From Cyclobacteriaceae bacterium (lineage in GTDB: Bacteria; Bacteroidota; Bacteroidia; Cytophagales; Cyclobacteriaceae), in NCBI GenBank assembly GCA_028285445.1, contig JANQPQ010000011.1, forward strand, positions 1-64,000: a DNA stretch of 64,000 nucleotides, given 5' to 3'. A program made the position numbers and the translations under genes. The notes under the pieces were generated by a model, which was not told the DNA's origin, searched no databases, and saw only the letters and a program-made list of their open reading frames with translations. This document shows, one piece after another, positions 45,131 to 53,547 of the stretch. Numbering within the stretch: the stretch's first letter is position 1; the number at the start of each line of letters is the position of its first letter.

Positions 45131-46453
45131 CTACTTAACCATCTCCTTTTCAAGGGCTTCCAGCGATTTTCCCTTGGTTTCCGGCATAAAGAACAGCGCA
45201 AAAATTAGTTGAAGGACCATCATTCCTGCAAAAAAGGCAAATATGGGTCCTCCGTTAAATTTAGCTAGTACATATGGCATCAAGAGGGTTATTAACGCCG
45301 CAAATACCCAATGCACTGAACTACCAAATGCCTGGCCATTGGCACGCACGTGGTTGGGAAATATCTCCGATATAAATACCCAGATTATCGCTCCCTGACC
45401 GATGGCGTGAGAAGCGATGAAAACAAATAGGTAGACCGGGACTTCAAAACCCCCAAATGCTTCCAGCAAGAAAACCCTCGATACCATGGCAAGCGACAGA
45501 ATATATCCTACAGAGCCAATAATTAGCAACTTCTTTCGACCAGCCTTATCAATAAGGTAAATACCCAACATTGTAAAAAGCAAGTTTATGAGACCAATGC
45601 CAGCAGTTGACAACAGTGCAGTGCTTGCACCCAAGCCAGCAGACTCGAAGATGCGTGGGGCATAATAGATCACAAAGTTGATTCCCGAAAGCTGATTGAA
45701 AAAGGCCACCAGAAATGCCAATACAACCGGTTTTCTAAATCGGGATGTGAGTATTGACCCTTTACTTTGTTCAGAGTCGCTTTCCTTAATCGCGGCGATA
45801 GCCTCTTCAGGAGCTCCTGCAATACCAAGCCGTTGAATTACATCTTTGGCCCCACTTTCATCTTTCTTCATTAGTACCAGCCAGCGGGGACTTTCGGCAA
45901 CACCGAATATCATAAGTAGATATGCTGCTGCAGGGATTGCCTCCACGCCAAGCATCCAACGCCAGGCCTGGTCGCCAATGCCTGCTAGTAGAAAGTTAGA
46001 TACGTAGGCTATAAGAATGCCAAGCACAAGGCTGAATTGATACAGTATCACCAATCGACCTCTCCTGTCTGCTGGAGATATTTCAGATATATAAGTAGGT
46101 ACCGCCACAGAGGAAGCTCCAACTCCCAGGCCACCAATAAAACGGAAAAAGGAAAAGGAATAGGGATCAAAGGCCAGCGCTGATCCCAAAGCTGAAACCA
46201 TAAACAGCAATCCGATCCAGATTAAAGTCTTCTTGCGACCAAATTTATCGCAGGGGATACCACCGAACATTGCTCCCAAAACGGTACCCCATAGCGCCAT
46301 CGACATGATAAAGAAGCCATGGAAAAGGTCGCTGTGCTGCCAAAGCCCCTGTATTGGCTTGTCAGCCCCCGAAATAACTGCGGTATCGAAGCCAAAAAGA
46401 AAGCCCGCAAGTGAGGCTACAATAGCCCAGTACCATAAGGTATTTGATTTCAA
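45131..46453 (-). CDS. Sugar porter MFS transporter
   Basis: A 440-residue 12-helix transporter with family signatures FGFDTAVISGA, RFIGGLGVGASSVAVPTYISE, DRRGR, RWMLGVEAIPAA, AESPRWLVL, FFNQLSGIN and PETKGKSLEALE. It belongs with the XylE/GalP/GLUT group and probably takes up a monosaccharide by proton symport. Gene neighbours do not reveal which sugar. Confidence 0.92.
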   Translation of the reverse strand: MKSNTLWYWAIVASLAGFLFGFDTAVISGADKPIQGLWQHSDLFHGFFIMSMALWGTVLGAMFGGIPCDKFGRKKTLIWIGLLFMVSALGSALAFDPYSFSFFRFIGGLGVGASSVAVPTYISEISPADRRGRLVILYQFSLVLGILIAYVSNFLLAGIGDQAWRWMLGVEAIPAAAYLLMIFGVAESPRWLVLMKKDESGAKDVIQRLGIAGAPEEAIAAIKESDSEQSKGSILTSRFRKPVVLAFLVAFFNQLSGINFVIYYAPRIFESAGLGASTALLSTAGIGLINLLFTMLGIYLIDKAGRKKLLIIGSVGYILSLAMVSRVFLLEAFGGFEVPVYLFVFIASHAIGQGAIIWVFISEIFPNHVRANGQAFGSSVHWVFAALITLLMPYVLAKFNGGPIFAFFAGMMVLQLIFALFFMPETKGKSLEALEKEMVK

Positions 46454-46551
46454 TTGTTTGGAACAGTTGATTAGGCGAATCGAAAGTAAGTCCTAAGCCA
46501 AGATATTCCAAACTGGCAAACGCCACGTGTTCTCCGGGTCGGTTTCGGTTA

Positions 46552-47619
46552 CTAATTCTCCAGAATCAACTTATTGGATAAATACAGGTACCGAGCATAG
46601 TTGCGCCAGTTATCGGGAGCATACTCAAATGCTTTGGCAAAGTGCTCCACAACCTTCGACTGATTGTCCTCTTTTATATAATATTCCCCTAATGCCAAAT
46701 GCGCAATCCAGTTTTCAGGGTTGTCTTTTACGTTTTTGCTGAGAATCTTGTAAGATTCCTTCTTATCCCCTTTCAATAAGTATTTGGAAAGTCCATAGTA
46801 GTACCAATCAAAACCTTGGGCCAGTGAAAGACCTTCCTCTCTCGCAGACTTAGCTTCCTTTTTCTTACCCATTTCGTCAAGCAGATCGGCCTTCATCATT
46901 TTGTTCTGGAAATTTGATTCCAGCTTAATGGATTCTTCCAACCAGGCCAGTGCAGCTTCGTGGTTTGACGCGTTCTTCTTGAGCTCTTCGCGCGCCAGGG
47001 CCACATATTCGCGAGCTGTTTTGTCTTCCTTGGCCTGTAGATCTTTGAGTAAGTTGTTATTGACATCAACTGAAATCTCAAACCTAACCCTCTTAGTGGC
47101 CCAGATTAACTCGACCTTAGCAGACTCCGCCTCCCTATCTACAAAATTGTAACTGAGCCATTCCTGATATGTTACCGTTTCCGGAACGACATCAACCCTC
47201 AAGGCATCGTCTTTGGCGTCATACTGGAAACTTCCCCAGCTTTCGTAGTTATTTGAAAATATCACCGTCCACTTTTTCTCAAATACCAGTATGTGCAAGC
47301 CATAAGAGCCCGCTTTTAATTCCTTCCCTTCAATTTTTACATCATGTGTAAACTCGATGGTTGTATTCCGATTTGATCCGGCACGCCATGGGTATTCTTT
47401 CCCATCCACCACAAAGTTGTAGGGAACGATACCACCAAAGATCTTCCGCCCTTTTGCCAGGGGACTGTGGTAGACAACAGTAACATCGGTAGTGCCAATA
47501 CGCTGAATGACGCTAGCCCTCTGGCTAACTCTGGTGGTGCCCACCATATCCTGAGCAAAAGTAAACCCGCCAATGAGCAGTAATAGAAATGAGGTTGATA
47601 TGCTAATTGAATGCTTCAT
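46552..47619 (-). CDS. DUF2911 domain protein with TPR-like tail (paralogue)
   Basis: The ATG at 47619 begins a signal peptide (MKHSISISTSFLLLLIGGFTFA), giving 355 residues. The DUF2911 domain covers about 25-170 (TDVTVVYHSPLAKGRKIFGG, WRAGSNRNTTIEF, GSYGLHILVFEKKWTV). The remaining part is helical with TPR-like units (AHLALGEYYIKEDNQSKVVEHF in part). It is a longer paralogue of the protein at 38488-39333. Function unknown. Confidence 0.8.
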   Translation of the reverse strand: MKHSISISTSFLLLLIGGFTFAQDMVGTTRVSQRASVIQRIGTTDVTVVYHSPLAKGRKIFGGIVPYNFVVDGKEYPWRAGSNRNTTIEFTHDVKIEGKELKAGSYGLHILVFEKKWTVIFSNNYESWGSFQYDAKDDALRVDVVPETVTYQEWLSYNFVDREAESAKVELIWATKRVRFEISVDVNNNLLKDLQAKEDKTAREYVALAREELKKNASNHEAALAWLEESIKLESNFQNKMMKADLLDEMGKKKEAKSAREEGLSLAQGFDWYYYGLSKYLLKGDKKESYKILSKNVKDNPENWIAHLALGEYYIKEDNQSKVVEHFAKAFEYAPDNWRNYARYLYLSNKLILEN

Positions 47620-47840
47620 AATCGCTTTGTTTATTTTGATCTGACCAATGTAGATATAGGGCAATTGGCGACTATGCAGCCAACCGTTCATCTTTGTTCA
47701 ATGCTGTACAAGAGCACATTCGGTACAGAACACTTACGAAAAAGCCGCTCTTTCGAGAGGCCCGTGGGGAAAGTGATAAATACTCTGCATTGATTTGGCT
47801 ATATTGGTTATGCCATTAGCAACTGTGGCCCATTGACTGC

Positions 47841-48359
47841 ATGAAGAAAATAATCCTTCCAGCTTTTGTGGCAACTGCGACGGTCGCTGGATTTTATACT
47901 CTAACTATTTTCTACGAAGGCGCAGACCTGCTCTTGTTGCCCCTAGTTGTCATCCTCGGGCTTGTTGGGCTTTTCGGCATCATCACTATACCTTTCTTCA
48001 TTTTCCTAATTGTCAAGAAACGGCCTGGAGGCAGGGTTTTAATCTGGGTAACCGGACTTGCACTCGGAACATATCTGGGATTTATAGCTGTCACACCACT
48101 GATCAACTGGGATAGAGATCACAGGGATCTAAGTGGCAAACTTATTTCTATTGAAATTGAAAATTATAAGGCTATTCATGAACAGTACCCTGAAAATTTG
48201 AATGAGCTAAACACTGAGTTATTAAACGACGTACTTCCTTCAACCTACCAGCTTAAGCGCTTCAGTTACCGAAGAACGGATGATTATTATGATTTAGATA
48301 TCCCCGGGCTGACCTTGCTTCATTGGAACACCAAGACCGGAAACTGGGAGCCTCAATAA
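47841..48359 (+). CDS. Small membrane protein of unknown function
   Basis: A 172-residue protein with three hydrophobic helices (about 3-22, 30-56, 63-90) and a soluble C-terminal half with YKAIHEQYPENLNELNTE and GLTLLHWNTKTGNWEPQ. The soluble half resembles pilin-like C-terminal regions, but no firm family is recognised. Function unknown. Confidence 0.55.
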   Translation: MKKIILPAFVATATVAGFYTLTIFYEGADLLLLPLVVILGLVGLFGIITIPFFIFLIVKKRPGGRVLIWVTGLALGTYLGFIAVTPLINWDRDHRDLSGKLISIEIENYKAIHEQYPENLNELNTELLNDVLPSTYQLKRFSYRRTDDYYDLDIPGLTLLHWNTKTGNWEPQ

Positions 48360-48425
48360 CCTTGAGACAAGATAAATAAGAAAAACCTTATAAAAATGGT
48401 TTGTCTCGCTGGGGGGTCACTGCAT

Positions 48426-48461
48426 AGATTGCTATGTGTCTCATTAACTGGATAGCAATCT
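48426..48461. repeat. Inverted repeat in the spacer before the lipoprotein gene
   Basis: AGATTGCTAT and ATAGCAATCT, a perfect 10-bp pair with a 16-nt spacer, no T tract. It could be a regulator site or RNA hairpin. Confidence 0.4.
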
Positions 48462-48545
48462 CCTGATTCGGATTAGGCTTCCCAGAAATGTTACACCTCA
48501 AACTGCCGCCAGAAGCATTTCAGTTACTGCATAAAAACGTACACC

Positions 48546-49148
48546 ATGACTAGGTCAGCCTATTTGTTCAGTTTACTTCTAATTACAACCCTTATGTTTA
48601 CAAGGTGCGCTGAAAGCGAACCAGATTGCGGTCTCTCTGCAATTCAGGTGGAGGTGTCGCAGGTTACGGGCGCCGTTTGTGGCCAACCAGATGGAGCCAT
48701 TGTGCTTGACGTACAAAGTGCTCTCCAGGATCTTTCAAATTTCGAGTACAGTATCGATGGTGGCATGACTTTTCAATCCCAGTTGATTTTCGACGGCATT
48801 GTACCTGATCTTTACACCCTGGTGGTTAGGGATGTTAATGCCGCATGTGAAGAAATGGTTTCCCAGGTTGTTGTTCCATCCGGAATTAGCTTCGACCTGG
48901 AGGTGATGCCGATAATTCAAACTTATTGCTCTGTAGCACAAGATCCACAGGGGTTTGGCTGCCATGTGCCCGATGGCAGAGCCAACACAGATTTCCTCCA
49001 GTTTGACGTAATTCAGGCAAACGCCTTGGAAATCAAAAACCGAGTATTGACCAGAAATATGCCCAGGTCCAACTCTGGCTTAACTTTGACTACAGAGCAA
49101 ATTGAGACTATTGTTTGCTGGGTAAATGATGGAGCCCTGAATAATTGA
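48546..49148 (+). CDS. Lipoprotein with degenerate cytochrome-c-like domain
   Basis: A 200-residue protein with lipobox LMFTRC (near 22). After an Ig-like domain (SNFEYSIDGGMTFQS, VPDLYTLVVRD) comes MPIIQTYCSVAQDPQGFGCHV and later LTLTTEQIETIVCWVNDGA, the pattern of Bacteroidota surface cytochrome-c-like domains. The haem motif is stretched: C, ten residues, then CH instead of CxxCH. It may no longer bind haem covalently. Confidence 0.55.
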   Translation: MTRSAYLFSLLLITTLMFTRCAESEPDCGLSAIQVEVSQVTGAVCGQPDGAIVLDVQSALQDLSNFEYSIDGGMTFQSQLIFDGIVPDLYTLVVRDVNAACEEMVSQVVVPSGISFDLEVMPIIQTYCSVAQDPQGFGCHVPDGRANTDFLQFDVIQANALEIKNRVLTRNMPRSNSGLTLTTEQIETIVCWVNDGALNN

Positions 49149-49236
49149 AAGAACTGAAGCTAGCGGCCGCTTGAGATAAACACAACGCTTCTTCTCCTTA
49201 TACCTTGGTAGTCTTTGATCAACGACGCCCAAAAAT

Positions 49237-49806
49237 TCATTGCTTTCTTTGCCATTTGTACTCACCCTTTAAAGTCCATTGCCCTTCAGAGTCGAGCTCG
49301 TATGACTTATTCAGCATGGTATTTTCATCAATTATCGTCTCTGTATCCTTGTAGATCATTTCCTTTCCTTCGTAAGTCAAAATCTCCATTAGCAGTACCT
49401 GCCCCTCCGCGCTCACTTTCCGTAAACTTCCATTACTTATTAAGCCGCCAACAGATAAGGCATGGTAAATAATCTGCTCCTTTTCAGGATGCCACAAATA
49501 ATAGCCGTCCATATTCGTTATCCATCCCACGTCATTCAGATTCGATTTCATAACAAACTTGAGATGTTCACCATGAATTCCTTTGGAAAAGGTTACTTCG
49601 TGTTCTTTGGCTGAATATTGAACATCAGGTTGATAGTTAGGATCCGTAGCTGTCCACACACCCCCATTGTCTGTCAGGTACTTTTGGTGCTTGCCGAAAA
49701 ACACCTGCTTTGCAGATAGCGAATCAGCTTGCTCCTGAGCGGAAGCGCCGCTGACCAGAGATAAGAGCACAAGGGTGAGTATTGTAAATCGTTTACCAAT
49801 CATCAT
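49237..49806 (-). CDS. Exported protein of unknown function (calycin/DUF1579-like strands)
   Basis: From the ATG at 49806, 189 residues with a signal peptide (GKRFTILTLVLLSLVSGASA). The remainder is beta-rich with GVWTATDPNYQPDVQYS, LSVGGLISNGSLRKV, MEILTYEGKEMIYKDTETI and GQWTLKGEYKWQRKQ. It resembles lipocalin/DUF1579-like sheets. Function unknown. Confidence 0.5.
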   Translation of the reverse strand: MMIGKRFTILTLVLLSLVSGASAQEQADSLSAKQVFFGKHQKYLTDNGGVWTATDPNYQPDVQYSAKEHEVTFSKGIHGEHLKFVMKSNLNDVGWITNMDGYYLWHPEKEQIIYHALSVGGLISNGSLRKVSAEGQVLLMEILTYEGKEMIYKDTETIIDENTMLNKSYELDSEGQWTLKGEYKWQRKQ

Positions 49807-49955
49807 CACTAATTGTTATGTTGCTTTAAGAGTTTCAAACCCGGCAATTGTATCGAAGTCTCTCATTTTTCTTCAGCATAGCATATATAGTTTTTCTTAA
49901 GGTTTTTAAAGGAAATGTGACGTTGGCAATAGGCTGTAGACATTAATTTTACCCT

Positions 49956-50258
49956 ATGACCGCGGAATACATTATTGACGGCGCCAAGTTCAGTACCAAA
50001 AACGGTTTCTATAACTACATCGAGAAAACCTTTACACAGGGTTTGAATTATCGTATTGGGAGAAATCTGAATGCATTTCGAGACGTGATGTCTGGTGGAT
50101 TTGGCATGCATGATTGTGACGAGCACATAATTATCAAATGGAAGAACCTGGCCAAGAGCAGAAAGCGATTAGAGGGGTGGTTTCTAGAGGCTGTTCTGGA
50201 ATTTTTGGAAACTGAAGAGGATATAACCTTCCAAAAGTTTGAGCATGGCATCAAGTAA
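49956..50258 (+). CDS. Barstar-like ribonuclease inhibitor
   Basis: A 100-residue protein. It matches barstar layout: YIIDGAKFSTKNGFYNYIEK, LNYRIGRNLNAFRDVMSGGFG and IIIKWKNLAKS (quoted in part), with the acidic C-terminal stretch LEFLETEEDITF. Barstar inhibits barnase-type ribonucleases. No barnase gene is adjacent, so it may protect against an imported toxin or an RNase elsewhere. Confidence 0.72.
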   Translation: MTAEYIIDGAKFSTKNGFYNYIEKTFTQGLNYRIGRNLNAFRDVMSGGFGMHDCDEHIIIKWKNLAKSRKRLEGWFLEAVLEFLETEEDITFQKFEHGIK

Positions 50259-50297
50259 TATTCTAAACTGTACCCTATCGAAAATTGATAAAACTAG

Positions 50298-50322
50298 GAA
50301 CTTCAATAATGGATATATTAGT
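50298..50322. repeat. 25-bp direct repeat, left copy
   Basis: GAACTTCAATAATGGATATATTAGT, identical to 51022-51046 except one base. Both copies precede small orphan genes. See findings. Confidence 0.8.
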
Positions 50323-50357
50323 AGTGCTTACGCACAGCGTAACGCTCAATTACCTAC

Positions 50358-50993
50358 ATGTGGCAATTTCTCCAGCTCAATAGATCAAAACTCCCGTTTA
50401 TTTTCGGGGTAACCTCCTTGGTCTTCACCACACTGGCATTAGCAATTTTTGCCATTGGATTTCTCACTGCAGAAGGACAAGGGCCAACGCCATCTCTCTT
50501 TGTGACAGTGATTCTGAACGCTGCAGTTGTAGTTCCATTTTTCATCCTTATGGTAATCGTCATAAGAGGATCTTGGGATTTAGCCAAACGAGAAAAAGCT
50601 TTTGGAAGTAAGCCCTTTTCTGATCTATCAAGTAAAGGATTTGTTACCAAATTGAAAAACGATAAAAATCGATGGCAATTAGTCGAACCCCTTCTTAAAG
50701 GTGAGATCCGAAGTTTTCCAATTTTAGCTGAAGTCGACACCCAACACGCTGCTGATGTTATTAGGTTTCAGGCGTTGGTGGAAAAAGAAGTAATCAAGAA
50801 AGGAGATTTTGAAAAGCTGACTAAGAAATTTTCAACCGAAGATATTGAGTTCGATTTTCAAGGAATTACTAAGAAAATATCTGTCAAGAATTACCGAATG
50901 AACACCATTGATGAATTGATGACAGAATTGAATCGATTTATCAAACTGCTAGAGCAGGAGGGTTTGAAGCCAAAGAAAATGAAGATAACCTAG
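50358..50993 (+). CDS. Two-helix membrane protein of unknown function
   Basis: A 211-residue protein with two transmembrane helices near residues 13-36 and 48-68, and a C-terminal cytosolic-like domain rich in Lys and Glu (EVIKKGDFEKLTKKF). No family is recognised. It is bracketed by the 25-bp direct repeats at 50298 and 51022, as in a mobile cassette. Confidence 0.6.
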   Translation: MWQFLQLNRSKLPFIFGVTSLVFTTLALAIFAIGFLTAEGQGPTPSLFVTVILNAAVVVPFFILMVIVIRGSWDLAKREKAFGSKPFSDLSSKGFVTKLKNDKNRWQLVEPLLKGEIRSFPILAEVDTQHAADVIRFQALVEKEVIKKGDFEKLTKKFSTEDIEFDFQGITKKISVKNYRMNTIDELMTELNRFIKLLEQEGLKPKKMKIT

Positions 50994-51021
50994 CATCACG
51001 AAGGAGACATCAAACAGCAGA

Positions 51022-51046
51022 GAACTCCAATAATGGATATATTAGT
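51022..51046. repeat. 25-bp direct repeat, right copy
   Basis: GAACTCCAATAATGGATATATTAGT, 24 of 25 bases match the left copy at 50298. A 16-base core (ATAATGGATATATTAG) also occurs inside the AraC-type gene at 10408-10423. Confidence 0.8.
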
Positions 51047-51086
51047 TAAGTAATTAGTAATTGGTCTGCAATAAGGAGAAATAGAC

Positions 51087-51647
51087 ATGTGTAAATATGC
51101 CATGGTGCTTTACAAGCCTCATTATGCTTGCTTCAACTGTCGCAAGACTTTTAAGCGCAGACTGCAGGTTGACATTAAGAGAGGGATTAATACAGGAGAC
51201 GAAAACAAACCCGCCACTTGCCCGGAGTGTGGCAATGTAATGGCAGATATGGGACTTGATTTTAAATCCCCTAAGAAGACTGATGTCAAGGCCTGGGATC
51301 ACCTCTCTACTCTTTATACGGTTGGAATTACCTACCATTCCTGCGGCTGTACTGGCCCGGGATACGTTCCCAAAAATTCAGACGAGCTTATAGATTATCT
51401 TATCCGTGTTCGATCAGAATACTTACAACATCAGCATTTCTGGGCCCGGAGGAAAAGTGATCCTGAAACTCAAAGCGAAATAGCCAAAGACGAAAATGAG
51501 AATGCCGTATTTCTATACAACACGCCAAGAGAGGCCAGAATAGGAACAAGCAAGAGGCCCAAGTATGACGCCAGCGCCGCTCAGATCTATTGGGGTAGGC
51601 AAATCAGGGAACTTGACAAGAAGATTGAGCAAGTCAAAAGCCCATAA
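51087..51647 (+). CDS. Zinc-ribbon protein of unknown function
   Basis: A 186-residue cytoplasmic protein with an N-terminal zinc-ribbon-like knuckle pair: CFNC (near 14-17) and CPEC (near 45-48), then SCGCTGPGYVP, more helical sequence (SEYLQHQHFWARRKSD) and a Lys-rich tail. The pairs of Cys suggest zinc binding and possible nucleic acid contact. Function unknown. Confidence 0.6.
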   Translation: MCKYAMVLYKPHYACFNCRKTFKRRLQVDIKRGINTGDENKPATCPECGNVMADMGLDFKSPKKTDVKAWDHLSTLYTVGITYHSCGCTGPGYVPKNSDELIDYLIRVRSEYLQHQHFWARRKSDPETQSEIAKDENENAVFLYNTPREARIGTSKRPKYDASAAQIYWGRQIRELDKKIEQVKSP

Positions 51648-51689
51648 TTCATTCCATTCTCTGGTTTCTCTGGTTTCTCTATCTTTGTC

Positions 51690-52424
51690 ATGATGAGATT
51701 AGCCTTCACATTTTTCTTCCTCCTTTGCAACCTAAATCTTGCCGCGCAGGTGGTTAATGATCATCTGGAATTCAACCTTCAGGATGCTAAGAAAGGTGTA
51801 ATTAACGATCCTGATGGCTACACAAACATTCGAAGTGGACAAGGTACAGAGTTTGAGGTTATTGGTAAGCTCTTTGAAGATGAGATTTTTCTCTATTCTC
51901 CAGTCGATAGTAGCAACTGGTGGGTCGTGTACAAGTATTGGAATTTATATGGGTTCGTCCATAAAAGTAGAATAAAAGACATATCAACTTTTACCGCGCA
52001 GGAGCTTAAGCCCAAGCTATCTGCAATATTCAGGCAAGAGTTGAAGTTATTTAGAGAAGAATCAAGCGAATGGATGGATTTCCATGAAAAGACTTTCAAT
52101 CACAGCCTGGGGATGTTTGAAAGCTACGTGTGCAGAACGAAAGACGAAGAGATGTTTAAGCTCTTCATCAGCATACTTCAGGCGGAAGATGGTTCTGCTG
52201 ACGAATCTCCTGCTTTTGCTCTTGGTAAAGTATTCTTATGCCAGCCCGATTGGGTGCTGAGTAGAATTCAAGGGCGCACTGGTCTACTATTGCTTCTGGA
52301 GCATGGTGCGGTTCAGCATTTTAGTGGTAAGCGTGATGCGGTGAGCCTTTCACTTAGAAAGAAACTTACTGACTTTCGGCGGTCTCACAAATTGAAGCAG
52401 GTTGACTACGATAATTACTATTAG
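51690..52424 (+). CDS. Exported protein with bacterial SH3 domain
   Basis: A 244-residue protein with a signal peptide (MMRLAFTFFFLLCNLNLAAQ). An SH3b domain fills about residues 30-95: INDPDGYTNIRSGQGTEFEV, then NWWVVYKYWNLYGFVHKSRI. The remaining helical domain has no family. SH3b domains often bind peptidoglycan or proteins. A lone gene in a patch of orphans. Confidence 0.7.
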   Translation: MMRLAFTFFFLLCNLNLAAQVVNDHLEFNLQDAKKGVINDPDGYTNIRSGQGTEFEVIGKLFEDEIFLYSPVDSSNWWVVYKYWNLYGFVHKSRIKDISTFTAQELKPKLSAIFRQELKLFREESSEWMDFHEKTFNHSLGMFESYVCRTKDEEMFKLFISILQAEDGSADESPAFALGKVFLCQPDWVLSRIQGRTGLLLLLEHGAVQHFSGKRDAVSLSLRKKLTDFRRSHKLKQVDYDNYY

Positions 52425-52429
52425 GGAAC

Positions 52430-52831
52430 CTAGCCAAATGAATCTGTCGAGAAGTCACCATCGCCCAAACTTAAATGCTTAGCGTCCATTGAAGAAAAGA
52501 ATCCAGGGCTGTAGTCTTGCTTCCTGCAAATTGAAATAACCAGGTCCCTCTCAACATTAAGGTCAACTAAGTCAGACCATCCGGAATTAATCACAAATTC
52601 ATTGTCTAGCAAATAGTATACTTCCTCTTCATCACTTACAATCCTATTAATACAGGGATGCCCAGAAAAGGGGAGCTCCAACTCATCGAAATACTCAAAC
52701 TTGATCTGTTGAATCCGAATTTTTTCAAAACCTCCCAGTCTTAAGTTATAAGCCCCTTCGTCTGTAATCAGAACAAACCAATCACCGTCATTCTTTGGAA
52801 TCAAAACCTTCTGTAGCGCTTGATTAATCAT
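52430..52831 (-). CDS. Small cytoplasmic protein of unknown function
   Basis: 133 residues, acidic, no signal peptide or clear family (YNLRLGGFEKIRIQQIKFEYF; quoted short as NLRLGGFEKIRI). Size and composition resemble immunity proteins of polymorphic toxin systems, but no toxin is adjacent, so this is only a suggestion. Its stop is 6 bp from the converging SH3 gene. Confidence 0.45.
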   Translation of the reverse strand: MINQALQKVLIPKNDGDWFVLITDEGAYNLRLGGFEKIRIQQIKFEYFDELELPFSGHPCINRIVSDEEEVYYLLDNEFVINSGWSDLVDLNVERDLVISICRKQDYSPGFFSSMDAKHLSLGDGDFSTDSFG

Positions 52832-52961
52832 AAATCGAATTGTTCCGTCGAGGGGAGTATTCCTTCTTGCCTCTGGCTCATTGCTGCTGCCAAATCAAGA
52901 AGGAAGACAAATATACATCGTCGTATTTCGATACATTTTACATAACCCAACCCCATTTTCT

Positions 52962-53375
52962 TCAAGATTTCTTCCGCCAATAGTAAATTACCAATACAAC
53001 GGCAAGTCCAGTTAGTATTTCAAAAACCTGATCTACTTTATCCACTATACTTAGATTTTGCAATAATCGGTCCCTGTCTCTTAAAATTGCTTCAGCCTCC
53101 TCGACTACTAACGCAGCAGTTGCCTTATTGCTGGCGAGGGCACTATCGAAATCAAACGTTGAAAGCCCAGAACCCAGTGTTCGTTTCCGATATTCTGGAT
53201 TATGCATTAGAGAGTCCTGAAATATCATTATCTCTTGAGACCAATCACTTAGTTCGATATATCTAATTTGTAATTCTGTCGCGTTAGACGACAACCGCTT
53301 AGTTAGAAATAGCAAACCAACCTGCAGCAACGAAACTGCAACTAGTAAATACGCTGCATAGCGAACATTCTTCAT
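52962..53375 (-). CDS. Small two-helix membrane protein
   Basis: 137 residues with an N-terminal helix (AAYLLVAVSLLQVGLLFL), a helical periplasmic-like middle segment (about 30-110) and a C-terminal helix (ILTGLAVVLVIYYW). It resembles four-helix-bundle sensor modules without a signalling domain. Function unknown. Confidence 0.5.
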   Translation of the reverse strand: MKNVRYAAYLLVAVSLLQVGLLFLTKRLSSNATELQIRYIELSDWSQEIMIFQDSLMHNPEYRKRTLGSGLSTFDFDSALASNKATAALVVEEAEAILRDRDRLLQNLSIVDKVDQVFEILTGLAVVLVIYYWRKKS

Positions 53376-53547
53376 TGAGCAGACTATTGTGGCAAGGTAG
53401 TATTCATTACCACTAAACTCTAACGATTAGTTGGCAACGTGTCCTTGCTCCAGGGTGTTTGCAACACGTGCGTTAGAGCGAGTTAGCAATCCCTCCAGTT
53501 AACAATAGGCAAGCAGTTTATGCTGCGGCTCAAAGGTGCCGAAAGCA

